DNA from: Sulfobacillus thermosulfidooxidans DSM 9293
GTDB taxonomy: Bacteria > Bacillota > Sulfobacillia > Sulfobacillales > Sulfobacillaceae
Direction: 5' to 3'
Assembly: GCF_900176145.1 (NCBI RefSeq)
Contig: NZ_FWWY01000001.1
Coordinates: 1,907,819 to 1,971,818 of the forward strand
DNA: 64,000 bases
In this document: positions 53,169-62,150 of the stretch, in pieces
Layout: every line of letters begins with the position of its first letter
How positions within the stretch are numbered: the first letter of the stretch is position 1
Made by a program: the position numbers and the translations under genes
Notes under the pieces: generated by a model
What the model saw: only the letters and a program-made list of their open reading frames with translations
Databases searched by the model: none
What the model was told of the DNA's origin: nothing

Positions 53169-54704
53169 TTAGGCATCTTGCTGTAAGGCGGATGAGGAAC
53201 TTATCTGAGATTGTTTAGCATCTTTAGATTGTCTTGGCAAAAGCCAGGTGCTCAAAAAAGTTAAGAGCGCAAATCCCAACGCCATTTCAAACGCGTGATG
53301 TAATCCTAAGGCGGTTAAATGCCGGGCTAGAGCTTTTACGGATGGGGATAACGTGTGGCGCTTGGCCGGATTTAATAGGAGTTGGGTGGCTTGATTGGCG
53401 GTCAAATGCTGACTCTTTGGCAGATTGATTAACGTGCCCATTAAGGCTACGCCAATAGATCCACCAATCGTACGGAAAAACTGTGTGCTCCCGGTTACCA
53501 CTCCGCGCAAATCCCAGGGAACTTGACTTTGTAAACCAATAAGTAAGCTCGTCAACGATAGACCGAGGCCGGTTCCGATAACCAATGTACTGGCGAGAAC
53601 CACGAAATTTTGGGGAATGGCAGTGATGGCCATGAACACCGAACCACCGACCAATAAGAGCCCGCCAATGACAGCCACCGGGCGGTATCCTGAACGCACA
53701 ATCAGTCTGCTAGACGCCATAGCGGCGATGGGCCATCCCACTAACATGGGTGTAATGGCCCGTCCCGCCGCCGAAGCTGTTCCGAATTCGACGCTTTGCA
53801 CAAACAGCGGCACAAACGAAATCAATCCAAATAGCAACATGCCGGCAAATAAATTGACCCCGGTGCTGAAAAACACAAATGGCTGGCGGAACAAAGGTAA
53901 GGGTAAAATCGGTTCTTGCGCGGAACGTTCCACACGCAAAAAACTCCATGTGATCAGGACCCCAAGCCCCATAAAGACCAAGCGAAGAGGCAAGTGCCAC
54001 GACGTTTGCATTAATCCGATTAAGAACCCGGTGACACCGATGGTGAGCAGAATTGTTCCCAGAGTGTCGAGTTTATGCACTTTCTTTTCCACGGTTTCAT
54101 GAAATGTGGTAATTAAGATAATCATGGCCACAATGCCCACAGGTAGATTGATTTCAAAAACCCAGCGCCAACTGGCATTTTCGACAATCCAAGCGCCAAT
54201 TAACGGACCAATAATGGCCGACAAACCCCAGACGGCGGAGAATAACCCTTGGACCTTGGCACGTTGTTCTAATGTAAAAAGATCTCCGACAATCGTTAAA
54301 GCCACGGGAAGGACGCCGGCGGCTCCGAGCCCTTGTAGGGCACGGAAAAGGATGAGTTCGGGCATACTTTGCGACAAGCCGGACAGCACAGAACCCAAGG
54401 TGAAAATGAACGTCCCCGCTAAGAAGACGGTTTTGCGTCCATACATATCGGCCAGTTTGCTGTAAATGGGCACCGGTGTGGTAGAGGTCAAAAGATATGC
54501 CGAAAAGACCCATCCATAAATCGCGACCCCATGGAGATCATTAATAATGCTAGGCATCGCGGTGCCAACAATCGTCATGTCCAGAGCCGACAGAAACATC
54601 GCTAATAAGATCGCGATGACAATCCAAACCTTGCTGCGTGAAGCGGTAATTGGCAAGCCGGATCCCTCTTTTCTTAATTTAACGTTGACGTAAAATGCAG
54701 ACAT
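53169..54704 (-). CDS. DHA2-family (14-helix) MFS drug efflux protein
   Basis: This 511-residue protein has fourteen helices with motif D1 (LDMTIVGTAMPSI near residue 41), motif A (KLADMYGRKTVFL near 80), and motif C (RALQGLGAAGVLPVAL near 122), the EmrB/QacA pattern. It likely exports drugs or toxic organics by proton antiport. The putative start ending at 54704 has no strong ribosome binding site, so the true start may be the hydrophobic segment's upstream Val/Met; residues 1-25 are uncertain. It is a single gene divergent from the nad operon. Confidence 0.87.
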   Translation of the reverse strand: MSAFYVNVKLRKEGSGLPITASRSKVWIVIAILLAMFLSALDMTIVGTAMPSIINDLHGVAIYGWVFSAYLLTSTTPVPIYSKLADMYGRKTVFLAGTFIFTLGSVLSGLSQSMPELILFRALQGLGAAGVLPVALTIVGDLFTLEQRAKVQGLFSAVWGLSAIIGPLIGAWIVENASWRWVFEINLPVGIVAMIILITTFHETVEKKVHKLDTLGTILLTIGVTGFLIGLMQTSWHLPLRLVFMGLGVLITWSFLRVERSAQEPILPLPLFRQPFVFFSTGVNLFAGMLLFGLISFVPLFVQSVEFGTASAAGRAITPMLVGWPIAAMASSRLIVRSGYRPVAVIGGLLLVGGSVFMAITAIPQNFVVLASTLVIGTGLGLSLTSLLIGLQSQVPWDLRGVVTGSTQFFRTIGGSIGVALMGTLINLPKSQHLTANQATQLLLNPAKRHTLSPSVKALARHLTALGLHHAFEMALGFALLTFLSTWLLPRQSKDAKQSQISSSSALQQDA

Positions 54705-54868
54705 TTTCCGTTCAATAAAAAAATCACTCCTTCACTATATCATACTTTTTTGCTGTTGCATGTCTTTTGATTGCCATCAATACGGCAACACCTAAGCGGT
54801 GAACAAATCGACAAAGACTCCGCTCGTCAAATTATGTCTTGTCACCAAGACGTTTCTTCGTTTAAACT

Positions 54869-54888
54869 ACAGGTGTCATGACAGGTGT
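54869..54888 (+). promoter_or_regulatory. NiaR-like operator upstream of nadC
   Basis: ACAGGTGTCATGACAGGTGT fits an ACA-NN-TGTCATGACA-NN-TGT palindrome, resembling NiaR (YrxA) sites of Bacillota that repress NAD synthesis when nicotinate is plentiful. It sits between a weak promoter (TTGTCA at 54839, TAAACT at 54863) and the nadC start at 54927. No NiaR gene is in the window. Confidence 0.5.
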
Positions 54889-54926
54889 TATATATAGATA
54901 AATGATTTCACGCGCGGAGGGAATAC

Positions 54927-55766
54927 ATGTTGATACAGGCCTGGCACAAATTGGCGCAACAAGGCTTAGAAGAAGATGTTGGGCATGGCGACATCACGAC
55001 CGAGCTCACTATACCAAAAGATTTGCAAGGGACAATGAACTTTACCGCGCGTCAAGAACTGGTGATTTGCGGATTACCCATTATCCAAGCCGTTTATGAT
55101 CAGTTAAATCCCGCTGTCAGCATTTGCTTGTACCGCCAGGAGGGAGAGAAGTGTCAGCCACAGGATGTTGTGGCATCCGTTAAGGGACCTGTGCAATCCC
55201 TATTAATGGGTGAGCGGGTGGTCCTCAATGTGTTGACGTGGCTAAGCGGCATAGCCACCATCACCCGGGATATGGTGGACAAAATCTCAGATTTACCCGT
55301 CAAAATTCTAGACACCCGCAAGACCCGTCCCGGGCAAAGGATTTATGAGAAATATGCTGTCAAAGTAGGCGGAGGTCACAATCACCGGTTTGGTCTATAT
55401 GATGCCATTTTGGTCAAAGACAACCATGTGGCGGCAAAAGGTGGAATGGCCAATGCGTTGCATGACATTCGCCGGCACGCCCCACACGGCATGTTTATTG
55501 AAGTGGAAGTTGACAGGCTTGATCAAATACCCGAGGTTTTAGCAGCGCAGGTGGATGGCATTTTATTAGACAACATGTCGGTGGAAGAGGTACGTCAAGC
55601 CGTTTTATACATTAATCACCGAGTGTTTGTGGAAGCATCGGGAGGCATTAACCCAGCCAATTTACGCGAAATGGCCGAGACGGGGGTTGATGCGATTTCG
55701 CTGGGTTATATCACGCATTCAGCGCCCTACGTGGATATTGGAGCAGACTGGGAGGTGAGAGGATGA
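54927..55766 (+). CDS. nadC: Nicotinate-nucleotide pyrophosphorylase (carboxylating)
   Basis: The 279-residue enzyme has the QPRTase motifs EDVGHGDITTELTI near residue 14, ILDTRKTRPGQRIYEKYAVK near 128 (20 residues) and GGGHNHRFGLYDAILVKDNH near 149, then VEVEVD-type strands and EASGGI. It converts quinolinate and PRPP to nicotinate mononucleotide, the last step unique to de novo NAD synthesis. GGAGGG precedes the ATG. It overlaps nadB by four bases, heading the nadC-nadB-nadA operon. Confidence 0.95.
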   Translation: MLIQAWHKLAQQGLEEDVGHGDITTELTIPKDLQGTMNFTARQELVICGLPIIQAVYDQLNPAVSICLYRQEGEKCQPQDVVASVKGPVQSLLMGERVVLNVLTWLSGIATITRDMVDKISDLPVKILDTRKTRPGQRIYEKYAVKVGGGHNHRFGLYDAILVKDNHVAAKGGMANALHDIRRHAPHGMFIEVEVDRLDQIPEVLAAQVDGILLDNMSVEEVRQAVLYINHRVFVEASGGINPANLREMAETGVDAISLGYITHSAPYVDIGADWEVRG

Positions 55767-57277
55767 ACGTTGATGCCCTGGTGATTGGGGCAGGCATTGG
55801 CGGTTTGGCCACGGCACTAGAAATGGCGCAATTTCACGATGTGCTTCTCTGTGCGCCCTCTCAGGGCTGGAAACACGGGAGTACATACCGGGCGCAAGGA
55901 GGCGTGGCCGTAGCACTGGGTCCTGATGATCATTGGCGGTATCATCTAGAAGACACGCTAACGGTGACAAGGGGTCTGGCCGATCCGGGGGCTGTGCGCA
56001 TTCTTGTCCAAGAGGGGCCTGATGTGGTGCGCCCTTTAATTGAGGCCGGCATTTTTCAGATGTCACCCGGTTCTCTTCAGCCTGAATTAGGCCGGGAAGC
56101 AGGGCACCGCCAGTCCCGCATTCTTCATGCGCCCGGTAGTCTAACGGGCCGAGCCATTGGCCAATATCTGTATGAACAAGCCTCTCACCATCCCCGCATT
56201 CAATGGTTAGAGGGACGGGCCGAACAACTCATCGTGGATTCAAATGGATATTGCCTGGGGAGTTGGATTCGGACAAGTGCCTCAGATTATCTTCCGGTGC
56301 TCGCTCCGGTAACCGTTTTAGCCACCGGTGGCTACGGCGCCTTATGGCGGTACACGACGAATTCGAAGGAGTCCATTGGCCAGGGATTGTGGTTAGCCTA
56401 TGAAGCCGGGGCAGAACTTGTGGATTTAGAATTTTTGCAGTTTCATCCCACTGTCTTATCGGAACCTGGGATAGACCGGGGTGATGCGTTGTTGCTAACC
56501 GAGGCCTTACGCGGGTTTGGCGCGCATTTAATCAATGAACACGGAGAGCGTTTCATGAAGGATCATCCGGGTCAAGAATTAGCGGGTCGTGACGAGGTCG
56601 CCCGGGCTGTATACAAACAGACGCAAGCATTTCTGACACTGCAACATCTCAATGCTACCGAGGTCTATAATCATTTTGGAAAATTAGCGGAGCTTGTCGC
56701 ACAACGCGGATTTGATTTAGCGCATGATCATTTGCCGGTGGCGGCGGGTGCCCATTTTTCCATGGGGGGCATCCGGACCGATCATGTTGGCCAAAGCAGT
56801 ATTCCTGGCCTTTATGCGGTCGGCGAAGTGGCGTGTACTGGCGTGCATGGGGCTAATCGCCTAGCATCCAACTCGCTATTAGAAGCCCTTGTGTTTGCAA
56901 GGCGTATTGCCCAATACACGAAAAACGTCACCTCGGTGTCGATAAGACTCCCTCATCTTGTGCCCCCTGCTGCATCACGCATTTCCGATTCCGAAATCCT
57001 CGAACAATTAGGGGACCTCATGGATGAATATTTTGGGGTTATCCGCTGCCCGGAAAAAATGGCTTTAGGTCTTAAACGGTTGCAGGAAATGCATGAATCT
57101 CGCCCTCATTGGATCTTGGCATTGTCTCTTCTGATTGCTAAGTCCGCCTACTCGCGCAAAGAAAGTCGTGGAGCCCACTACCGTTCAGATGTACCGCGCA
57201 GTGATCCCAAATGGGTCGGGCACCTGGTTCATCAAAAACAGCAAGGTACCCATTTTCGGCAGTTGGCAGTGGGTTAA
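55763..57277 (+). CDS. nadB: L-aspartate oxidase
   Basis: This 504-residue flavoprotein has the FAD-binding start ALVIGAGIGGLATALEM, the substrate-loop YRAQGGVAVALGPDDHW near residue 43, the ATGGYGALW strand near 192, RGDALLLTEALRGFGAHLI near 245 and AVGEVACTGVHGANRLASNS near 350 (20 residues). It oxidises aspartate to iminoaspartate using oxygen or fumarate as acceptor. It overlaps nadC by four bases and is followed 66 bp later by nadA. Confidence 0.94.
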   Translation: MNVDALVIGAGIGGLATALEMAQFHDVLLCAPSQGWKHGSTYRAQGGVAVALGPDDHWRYHLEDTLTVTRGLADPGAVRILVQEGPDVVRPLIEAGIFQMSPGSLQPELGREAGHRQSRILHAPGSLTGRAIGQYLYEQASHHPRIQWLEGRAEQLIVDSNGYCLGSWIRTSASDYLPVLAPVTVLATGGYGALWRYTTNSKESIGQGLWLAYEAGAELVDLEFLQFHPTVLSEPGIDRGDALLLTEALRGFGAHLINEHGERFMKDHPGQELAGRDEVARAVYKQTQAFLTLQHLNATEVYNHFGKLAELVAQRGFDLAHDHLPVAAGAHFSMGGIRTDHVGQSSIPGLYAVGEVACTGVHGANRLASNSLLEALVFARRIAQYTKNVTSVSIRLPHLVPPAASRISDSEILEQLGDLMDEYFGVIRCPEKMALGLKRLQEMHESRPHWILALSLLIAKSAYSRKESRGAHYRSDVPRSDPKWVGHLVHQKQQGTHFRQLAVG

Positions 57278-57346
57278 TTGGCTTGCCGATCAGTGGTGAA
57301 AAGCGTCACACGGGACTCAAGGTCTAGGGATAAATAGGAGGTTATG

Positions 57347-58291
57347 ATGGCACAAACACGGACAGAGACTTTGATTGAAGAAATCCAGAATTTGAAAGCT
57401 CAGCACAACGCGGTGATATTAGCCCATAATTATGAACCCGGTCCAATTCAAGACATTGCCGACTTTCTAGGAGATTCGTTAGCTTTGGCTCGCTGGGCAC
57501 AAAAGAGTTCTGCGGATGTGCTGATTATGGCCGGTGTCTATTTCATGGCGGAAACGGCATCGATTTTGTGCCCGGATAAAACGGTGCTTATTCCGGACAA
57601 GGAGGCGGGATGTTCCCTAGCCGACACGATTACTGAGGAACAGCTGCTGAAATGGAAACAAGAATATCCAGATGCTGTGGTCGTCTCCTATGTCAATACC
57701 TCTGCCAGCATCAAAGCATTGTCCGATTATTGTTGTACCTCGGCCAATGCCGTAAAAGTTGTGGAAGCGATTGACCCAAACCGTGACATTTTGTTTTTAC
57801 CGGATTTCTTTCTTGGTTCTCACGTTATTCGCATGACAGGACGGAAGAATATTCATTTGTGGCACGGGGAATGTCATGTTCATGCAGCCATTGAAAATGA
57901 GACGATGTTGAAAAAAGTGCATCAAAATCCCGGTGCTGAACTTTTAATTCATCCCGAGTGTGGATGTACCACCAGGGCCTTGGCGATACCGCCAAAAGAG
58001 GCTCATGGCTTGGTATTGTCGACGGATGGGATGCTTTCTTATGCTCGCAATTCCGAAGCCCGTACGTTTATTGTGGCGACAGAAGTGGGACTCTTACATC
58101 GCCTTCGCAAAGAAAATCCTGACAAAGAATTTATTGCTGCCCACGATGAAGCGGCCTGCCCGTATATGAATATGATTTCGCTCGAAAAGATTCGCGATGC
58201 CCTGCGCTATGGCCGTTATGAGGTCAAAGTGCCAAGCGCAACGCGAGAAAAAGCTCTGATTCCTCTTGAGCGGATGGTCGCTGTCGTTTAA
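57347..58291 (+). CDS. nadA: Quinolinate synthase A
   Basis: The 314-residue enzyme condenses iminoaspartate with dihydroxyacetone phosphate, using a [4Fe-4S] cluster. Visible are LAHNYEPGPIQDIADFLGDS near residue 28 (20 residues) and the three cluster cysteines in SILCPDK, SDYCCTSANA and HPECGCTTRA. The second of two adjacent ATG codons (57347) is preferred, being five bases after AGGAGG rather than two. It is the last gene of the NAD operon. Confidence 0.94.
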   Translation: MAQTRTETLIEEIQNLKAQHNAVILAHNYEPGPIQDIADFLGDSLALARWAQKSSADVLIMAGVYFMAETASILCPDKTVLIPDKEAGCSLADTITEEQLLKWKQEYPDAVVVSYVNTSASIKALSDYCCTSANAVKVVEAIDPNRDILFLPDFFLGSHVIRMTGRKNIHLWHGECHVHAAIENETMLKKVHQNPGAELLIHPECGCTTRALAIPPKEAHGLVLSTDGMLSYARNSEARTFIVATEVGLLHRLRKENPDKEFIAAHDEAACPYMNMISLEKIRDALRYGRYEVKVPSATREKALIPLERMVAVV

Positions 58292-58435
58292 AGTGGGCGT
58301 GATGCCTTTCCACGGACCTAGGGTGGATCACGTCTTGTGCCACTGAACAAGGAAAAAATAACTCGTGAGAGACCAAAAAGCCTCACCGTGCCGGGACAAA
58401 AGGGCGTCGACAACATAAAATGGCGGTGAAAGCTG

Positions 58436-60205
58436 ATGCGGGTACGGCTCGATTTTCCCAGTGATATGGATAAACCCTTGATGTTTACCCATCCACTTCA
58501 CGTGATTTTTGTCCATCAATATCAAGACGTGATGCCCGCCTTGGAAGAGCTTGTGTCATGGACTCACAAGGGATATTGGATTGCAGGATTTTTAAGTTAC
58601 GAAGCGGCTTATGGGCTCATTGATGACGGGACCTATGCATCTTATTTTTCTTCCGTGGCGCCTGAAGTTGCTTTGCCGTTATTGGGCTTTGGGATTTTTG
58701 AGGGTCCCACTGGACTTTGGGATATCGAGGACAACCATGCGAATTATCAGGTGGGCGAGTGGGTCATAGATCACCCGGGAGATATCTCCTCTTATCGCCA
58801 GAAGATTGCCCAGGTTAAAGAGGCTATTAAACAAGGTTTGACTTATCAAATCAATTACACCGTGCGTCTTCATACATCCTTTGTGGGTCATCCTTGGCCT
58901 TACTACCTGGCATTGAAGGACGCGCAAAAAGCGCCTTATAGCGGATATATTGAATGGGACGATCATGCCATTTTATCGGCTTCGCCCGAGTTATTTTTCG
59001 CGTTAAAAGATGATGATGTCATCACCCGACCGATGAAGGGAACCGCACCGAGGGGCCGCTATTACGCGGAAGATCAGCAGATGAAAATGGCCTTAGAGCA
59101 GTCCAGGAAAAATCGTGCGGAAAATATTATGATAACGGATTTGTTCCGAAATGATTTGGGGCGTATTGCGGAGCTGGGAAGTGTCCAGGTGCGCTCGTTG
59201 TGCCAGGCTGAAGCCTATCCCACAGTCTGGCAACTGACATCGGAAATTAGGGCAAAGATGTCTTCACCTGTGTCATGGCTTAAAGTGCTAAAAGCGCTGT
59301 TCCCGTCGGGTTCTATCACAGGGGCACCGAAGTTGAGTAGCATGCAAATCATCCAACAACTCGAAACATCCCCTCGTGAGATTTACTGCGGGTCTCTAGG
59401 TTACGTGAGCCCGTCGGGGGAAGCCACCTTTAATGTGGCGATTCGCACCGTTTGGATTGATAGGCACAAAAACCGCGCGATGTTTGGGACAGGTGGCGGT
59501 ATTACGTGGGACTCGCGTCCCGACGACGAATATGAGGAACTCCTGACTAAGGCCCGGTTTTTGACGGTAAGACAGCCTCAATTTTCGCTGTTGGAAACGA
59601 TAAGACTTGATTATGGGCAATTTTGGCTGTTGTCCTATCATGTAGAGCGGCTTAAGGCGGCCGCGGCCTTTTATCACATGGTTTTTGATCCCAAGGAACT
59701 TCAGCGCGTCTTAGAGAAGATTCGGACCACCTATCAAAAAGGTCTATGGCGGGTCCGCCTCATGATGGATGGCAAAGGACATATCATTGATGAAGTCCTA
59801 CCGTGGACCGCAGTGCCTGCCGGGGTGCAAAAAGTGACATGGGCAACAGAGCCTATCTTGTCGAGCAATCCCCTGTTTTTCCACAAGACGACGCAAAGAG
59901 ACTTTTATAACCATGTCCATCCCATCGATTCTCCCTTTTTCGATCACGTATTGTGGAACGAAGCGGGGGAAGTGACGGAATTTACGCGGGGAAATATCGT
60001 GGTACGATATCAGGGTCAACTCCTGACTCCGGCCCAGGACTCAGGACTATTGGCGGGCACCTACCGCGCCTTGTTGCTCGATCATCATATCATCCAAGAA
60101 GCGCATATTTTAAAAGAACAGCTTGCGCAGTGTGATCAGATCTGGTTTATTAATAGTCTTCACGGCTTTGTCCCTGTGCAGTTAATCCATCAGGGAGCGC
60201 AATGA
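58436..60205 (+). CDS. pabB: Aminodeoxychorismate synthase component I fused to aminodeoxychorismate lyase
   Basis: The 589-residue protein is a two-part fusion. Residues 1-385 are a chorismate-binding domain of TrpE/PabB type, with TYQINYTVRLH, SGYIEWDD, TRPMKGTAPRGRY, ENIMITDLFRNDLGRI, FPSGSITGAPK and GTGGGITWDS. Residues 395-589 are a class IV PLP lyase (PabC-like), with LLETIRLDYGQFWLL, LWNEAGEVTEFTRGNI and LAGTYRALLL. Together they make 4-aminobenzoate for folate, if a PabA glutaminase is supplied elsewhere. It is separate from the nad operon by 144 bp and ends before a shared hairpin. Confidence 0.92.
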   Translation: MRVRLDFPSDMDKPLMFTHPLHVIFVHQYQDVMPALEELVSWTHKGYWIAGFLSYEAAYGLIDDGTYASYFSSVAPEVALPLLGFGIFEGPTGLWDIEDNHANYQVGEWVIDHPGDISSYRQKIAQVKEAIKQGLTYQINYTVRLHTSFVGHPWPYYLALKDAQKAPYSGYIEWDDHAILSASPELFFALKDDDVITRPMKGTAPRGRYYAEDQQMKMALEQSRKNRAENIMITDLFRNDLGRIAELGSVQVRSLCQAEAYPTVWQLTSEIRAKMSSPVSWLKVLKALFPSGSITGAPKLSSMQIIQQLETSPREIYCGSLGYVSPSGEATFNVAIRTVWIDRHKNRAMFGTGGGITWDSRPDDEYEELLTKARFLTVRQPQFSLLETIRLDYGQFWLLSYHVERLKAAAAFYHMVFDPKELQRVLEKIRTTYQKGLWRVRLMMDGKGHIIDEVLPWTAVPAGVQKVTWATEPILSSNPLFFHKTTQRDFYNHVHPIDSPFFDHVLWNEAGEVTEFTRGNIVVRYQGQLLTPAQDSGLLAGTYRALLLDHHIIQEAHILKEQLAQCDQIWFINSLHGFVPVQLIHQGAQ

Positions 60206-60210
60206 TGAAA

Positions 60211-60228
60211 GGGAGCCTTTGGGCTCCC
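60211..60228. terminator. Shared hairpin between pabB and the 87-residue gene
   Basis: GGGAGCC (60211-60217), loop TTTG and GGCTCCC (60222-60228) form a 7-bp GC-rich stem between convergent genes, six bases after the pabB stop. There is no long U-run on either side. Confidence 0.6.
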
Positions 60229-60240
60229 GTATCCATTCGA

Positions 60241-60504
60241 TTAAATTTCTTTTTTCCAGTCTTTAAGGGTCTTGGCGACCTCGTCGGCCGTGACTTGCCC
60301 ACGGATTTCGATGTGTTGCCCGTCCTCGAGCAGGGTAAAGGAATCAATTTTGGCGAGAAATTCTTCGTCACCACATGAACAGGAACCGCCTGAGCATTCG
60401 TTGACGAGATCTTGTACCGCCTCTTTATTGACACCAGGCAATTCTACGATAACCTTGTCGGAAGTTTTATCCGCCTTAATTTTTGCCACGTCCCGAATAT
60501 CCAT
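60241..60504 (-). CDS. Small Cys-rich protein of unknown function
   Basis: The 87-residue protein starts at the ATG ending at 60504, six bases after AGGAGG, with one codon (GTG) of open frame before it. It has an N-terminal KIKADKTSDKVIVELPGVN, a central CSGGSCSCGDEEF with three closely spaced Cys (C-x4-C-x-C), and a C-terminal beta-strand/helix region ending DWKKEI. The Cys motif could bind a metal ion or a thiol-reactive metalloid. Its promoter region has an ArsR-like palindrome (60522-60539). I do not recognise the family. Confidence 0.7.
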   Translation of the reverse strand: MDIRDVAKIKADKTSDKVIVELPGVNKEAVQDLVNECSGGSCSCGDEEFLAKIDSFTLLEDGQHIEIRGQVTADEVAKTLKDWKKEI

Positions 60505-60521
60505 CACAAACCTCCTCTATA

Positions 60522-60539
60522 TATCAACATATATTGATA
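60522..60539 (-). promoter_or_regulatory. ArsR/SmtB-like inverted repeat upstream of the small Cys-rich gene
   Basis: TATCAA (60522-60527), six bases and TTGATA (60534-60539) form an A/T-rich inverted repeat directly upstream of the ribosome binding site. ArsR/SmtB operators carry TCAA...TTGA half-sites of this kind. A TTGACA sits further upstream on the minus strand (60568-60573), but no consensus -10 follows at the right distance. Confidence 0.4.
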
Positions 60540-60594
60540 CATAGAGATAGAGGTTTTCAGCTGGTGTGTCAATGACCTGGGGGCGCCCGAGCGG

Positions 60595-61017
60595 CTATGG
60601 GTGTCTATGGGAATGTTCAGGATTTGGGTGGTGGGCCCAGGATTTTAGATGATTTTCGAGAAGGCTATTCATATCTTGTTGCCAGCTGTCCCATAAGGCG
60701 TTCAGTTTTTGCCTCAATAGAGTTTGCATGAGGTGGATATCGTCTTCACTGATGGCAGCTGGTGAAGGTGTGCCGAGTATTTGGCGGATGTGTTCAAACT
60801 GTTGATATTTTTGAAGCTGGTTGATGTGATCCGGTTCCAATTTTTCTAGCAGTTGAAGTCCGGCGGACAGGGCTAATGAAATAACGTGAGGCCACATGGA
60901 CGGGGGAAACCGACTGAGATATTCGGGGATGGTCGAATCAACAGGCAGCGAGTCGACGCTAAGGGTATGGTGGATCATATCAAGCCGGGTGATTTTAATC
61001 GGATTCTTGCTCTCCAT
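60595..61017 (-). CDS. Unknown helical protein, translated with HipA_2-like gene
   Basis: This 140-residue protein overlaps the 3' end of the HipA_2-like gene by 23 bases. It is mostly helical, with IPEYLSRFPPSMWPHVISLA near residue 30, QLQKYQQFEHIRQIL near 68, and a His-rich C-terminus (HHPNPEHSHRHP). I recognise no family. Overlap with the upstream gene suggests a partner protein in one complex. The His-rich tail echoes the His-rich small proteins further right. Confidence 0.6.
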   Translation of the reverse strand: MESKNPIKITRLDMIHHTLSVDSLPVDSTIPEYLSRFPPSMWPHVISLALSAGLQLLEKLEPDHINQLQKYQQFEHIRQILGTPSPAAISEDDIHLMQTLLRQKLNALWDSWQQDMNSLLENHLKSWAHHPNPEHSHRHP

Positions 61018-62071
61018 GGTCAGTGGATACCCCCTTGACGGGTGTGCTGGCGATGATTTCTTCGTCTGTGTCTTCGTGATTATAGGTATTCATATCACTA
61101 AGCGGCAAAGCCTTCTCGTTTTGCTGAGTCAGCGCATAAGATCCATCATTTTGACTGGGATTGATGTTTAAGTCTGAATCCGTGTCTTCTTGGGGTGGGT
61201 GACTATCAAAGTCATCTTGTGCTAAAAGTGAAGGGGATTCCAAAGGCGCGTCCTTAATGGGAACAACCTCTTTAAGACTTTTGTTGTGATTGTACAGCCA
61301 TTCTAAATGCTGGGCCACTTTTTCCAATTTCTTTTGCCGGTAAGTCAGAAACTCCACAATAGCTTCTTTGCGTTCAGCGGACAGACCCCACTGTTTAGGC
61401 ACGGTATTGACAATCTCCCTAAGATCCCATGACGTTAGAGATTGCATTTTGTTTAAAGCGGAATCAAATGTCAAGCGGCAGGGAATGTCCTCAGCAATGG
61501 CGGTTAGGGGAGAGGGTAAAGGAAATTGGCGGCGGTAGCGTCGCAAACTTTCAATTGACCATAATGGACCGCCAGGAAAGATGAAGCCATGGTCAATGAT
61601 GATGAATTGAGACGATGGGCCTTGAGGAATCCGTAAAATATGAGAAAATTTGACGTCGCGATTATAGAGCCACGATTCAAAGAGCGCGCATAACGGGAGT
61701 TGGGACCAATTTGATAAATCATCAATCCTATCGGTTCTTTTGAGAGAACGGGCTTCGGCAATATAGAGTGTGCCAAACTGTAAGCCTGGCTGCCAGCGAT
61801 ATTTGGTCAGATACGGCATTTCCCTCAATTGATCCCAGGATACATCGACTAAGACCACCTCAGGGACGGGAACACCAAGGGCATGGCCTAACAGGGTGCC
61901 AATCAAGTCGCTAGATAAGCTGCGTGTAGTTTGCGGGTTATGTTGGAATTTAACATGCACAATACGCCCATCTTCTAATCGCAATAATAAGGGTTTAGAG
62001 CCGCCAGCACCTTGGGGGCGAATAAATTCGGCGGCTTTGACAATTTCCAGTGGATAACGAGAATCGCTCAT
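60995..62071 (-). CDS. HipA_2-like protein (HipA-family kinase fold)
   Basis: The 358-residue protein starts at the ATG ending at 62071 (AAAGGGG upstream; the open frame extends to 62149). The core resembles the HipA_2 group: AAEFIRPQGAGGSKPLLLRL near residue 15 (20 residues), VKFQHNPQTTRSLSSDLIG near 45, LGVPVPEVVLVDV near 70, LFESWLYNRDVKF near 140 (matching the DxWxxNxDR catalytic loop with WLYNRDVK) and IIIDHGFIF near 168. The last 90 residues are polar and disordered. HipA_2 proteins are probable kinases of unknown target, often found beside short genes; no toxin-antitoxin partner (HipB) is nearby. Confidence 0.72.
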   Translation of the reverse strand: MSDSRYPLEIVKAAEFIRPQGAGGSKPLLLRLEDGRIVHVKFQHNPQTTRSLSSDLIGTLLGHALGVPVPEVVLVDVSWDQLREMPYLTKYRWQPGLQFGTLYIAEARSLKRTDRIDDLSNWSQLPLCALFESWLYNRDVKFSHILRIPQGPSSQFIIIDHGFIFPGGPLWSIESLRRYRRQFPLPSPLTAIAEDIPCRLTFDSALNKMQSLTSWDLREIVNTVPKQWGLSAERKEAIVEFLTYRQKKLEKVAQHLEWLYNHNKSLKEVVPIKDAPLESPSLLAQDDFDSHPPQEDTDSDLNINPSQNDGSYALTQQNEKALPLSDMNTYNHEDTDEEIIASTPVKGVSTDHGEQESD

Positions 62072-62150
62072 GACAATACCCCTTTGGCTCAGAGTCATAT
62101 AAAGGCATGGGCTAACATAATCAAGGAAGTATGAAAGGACTGATGGCATA

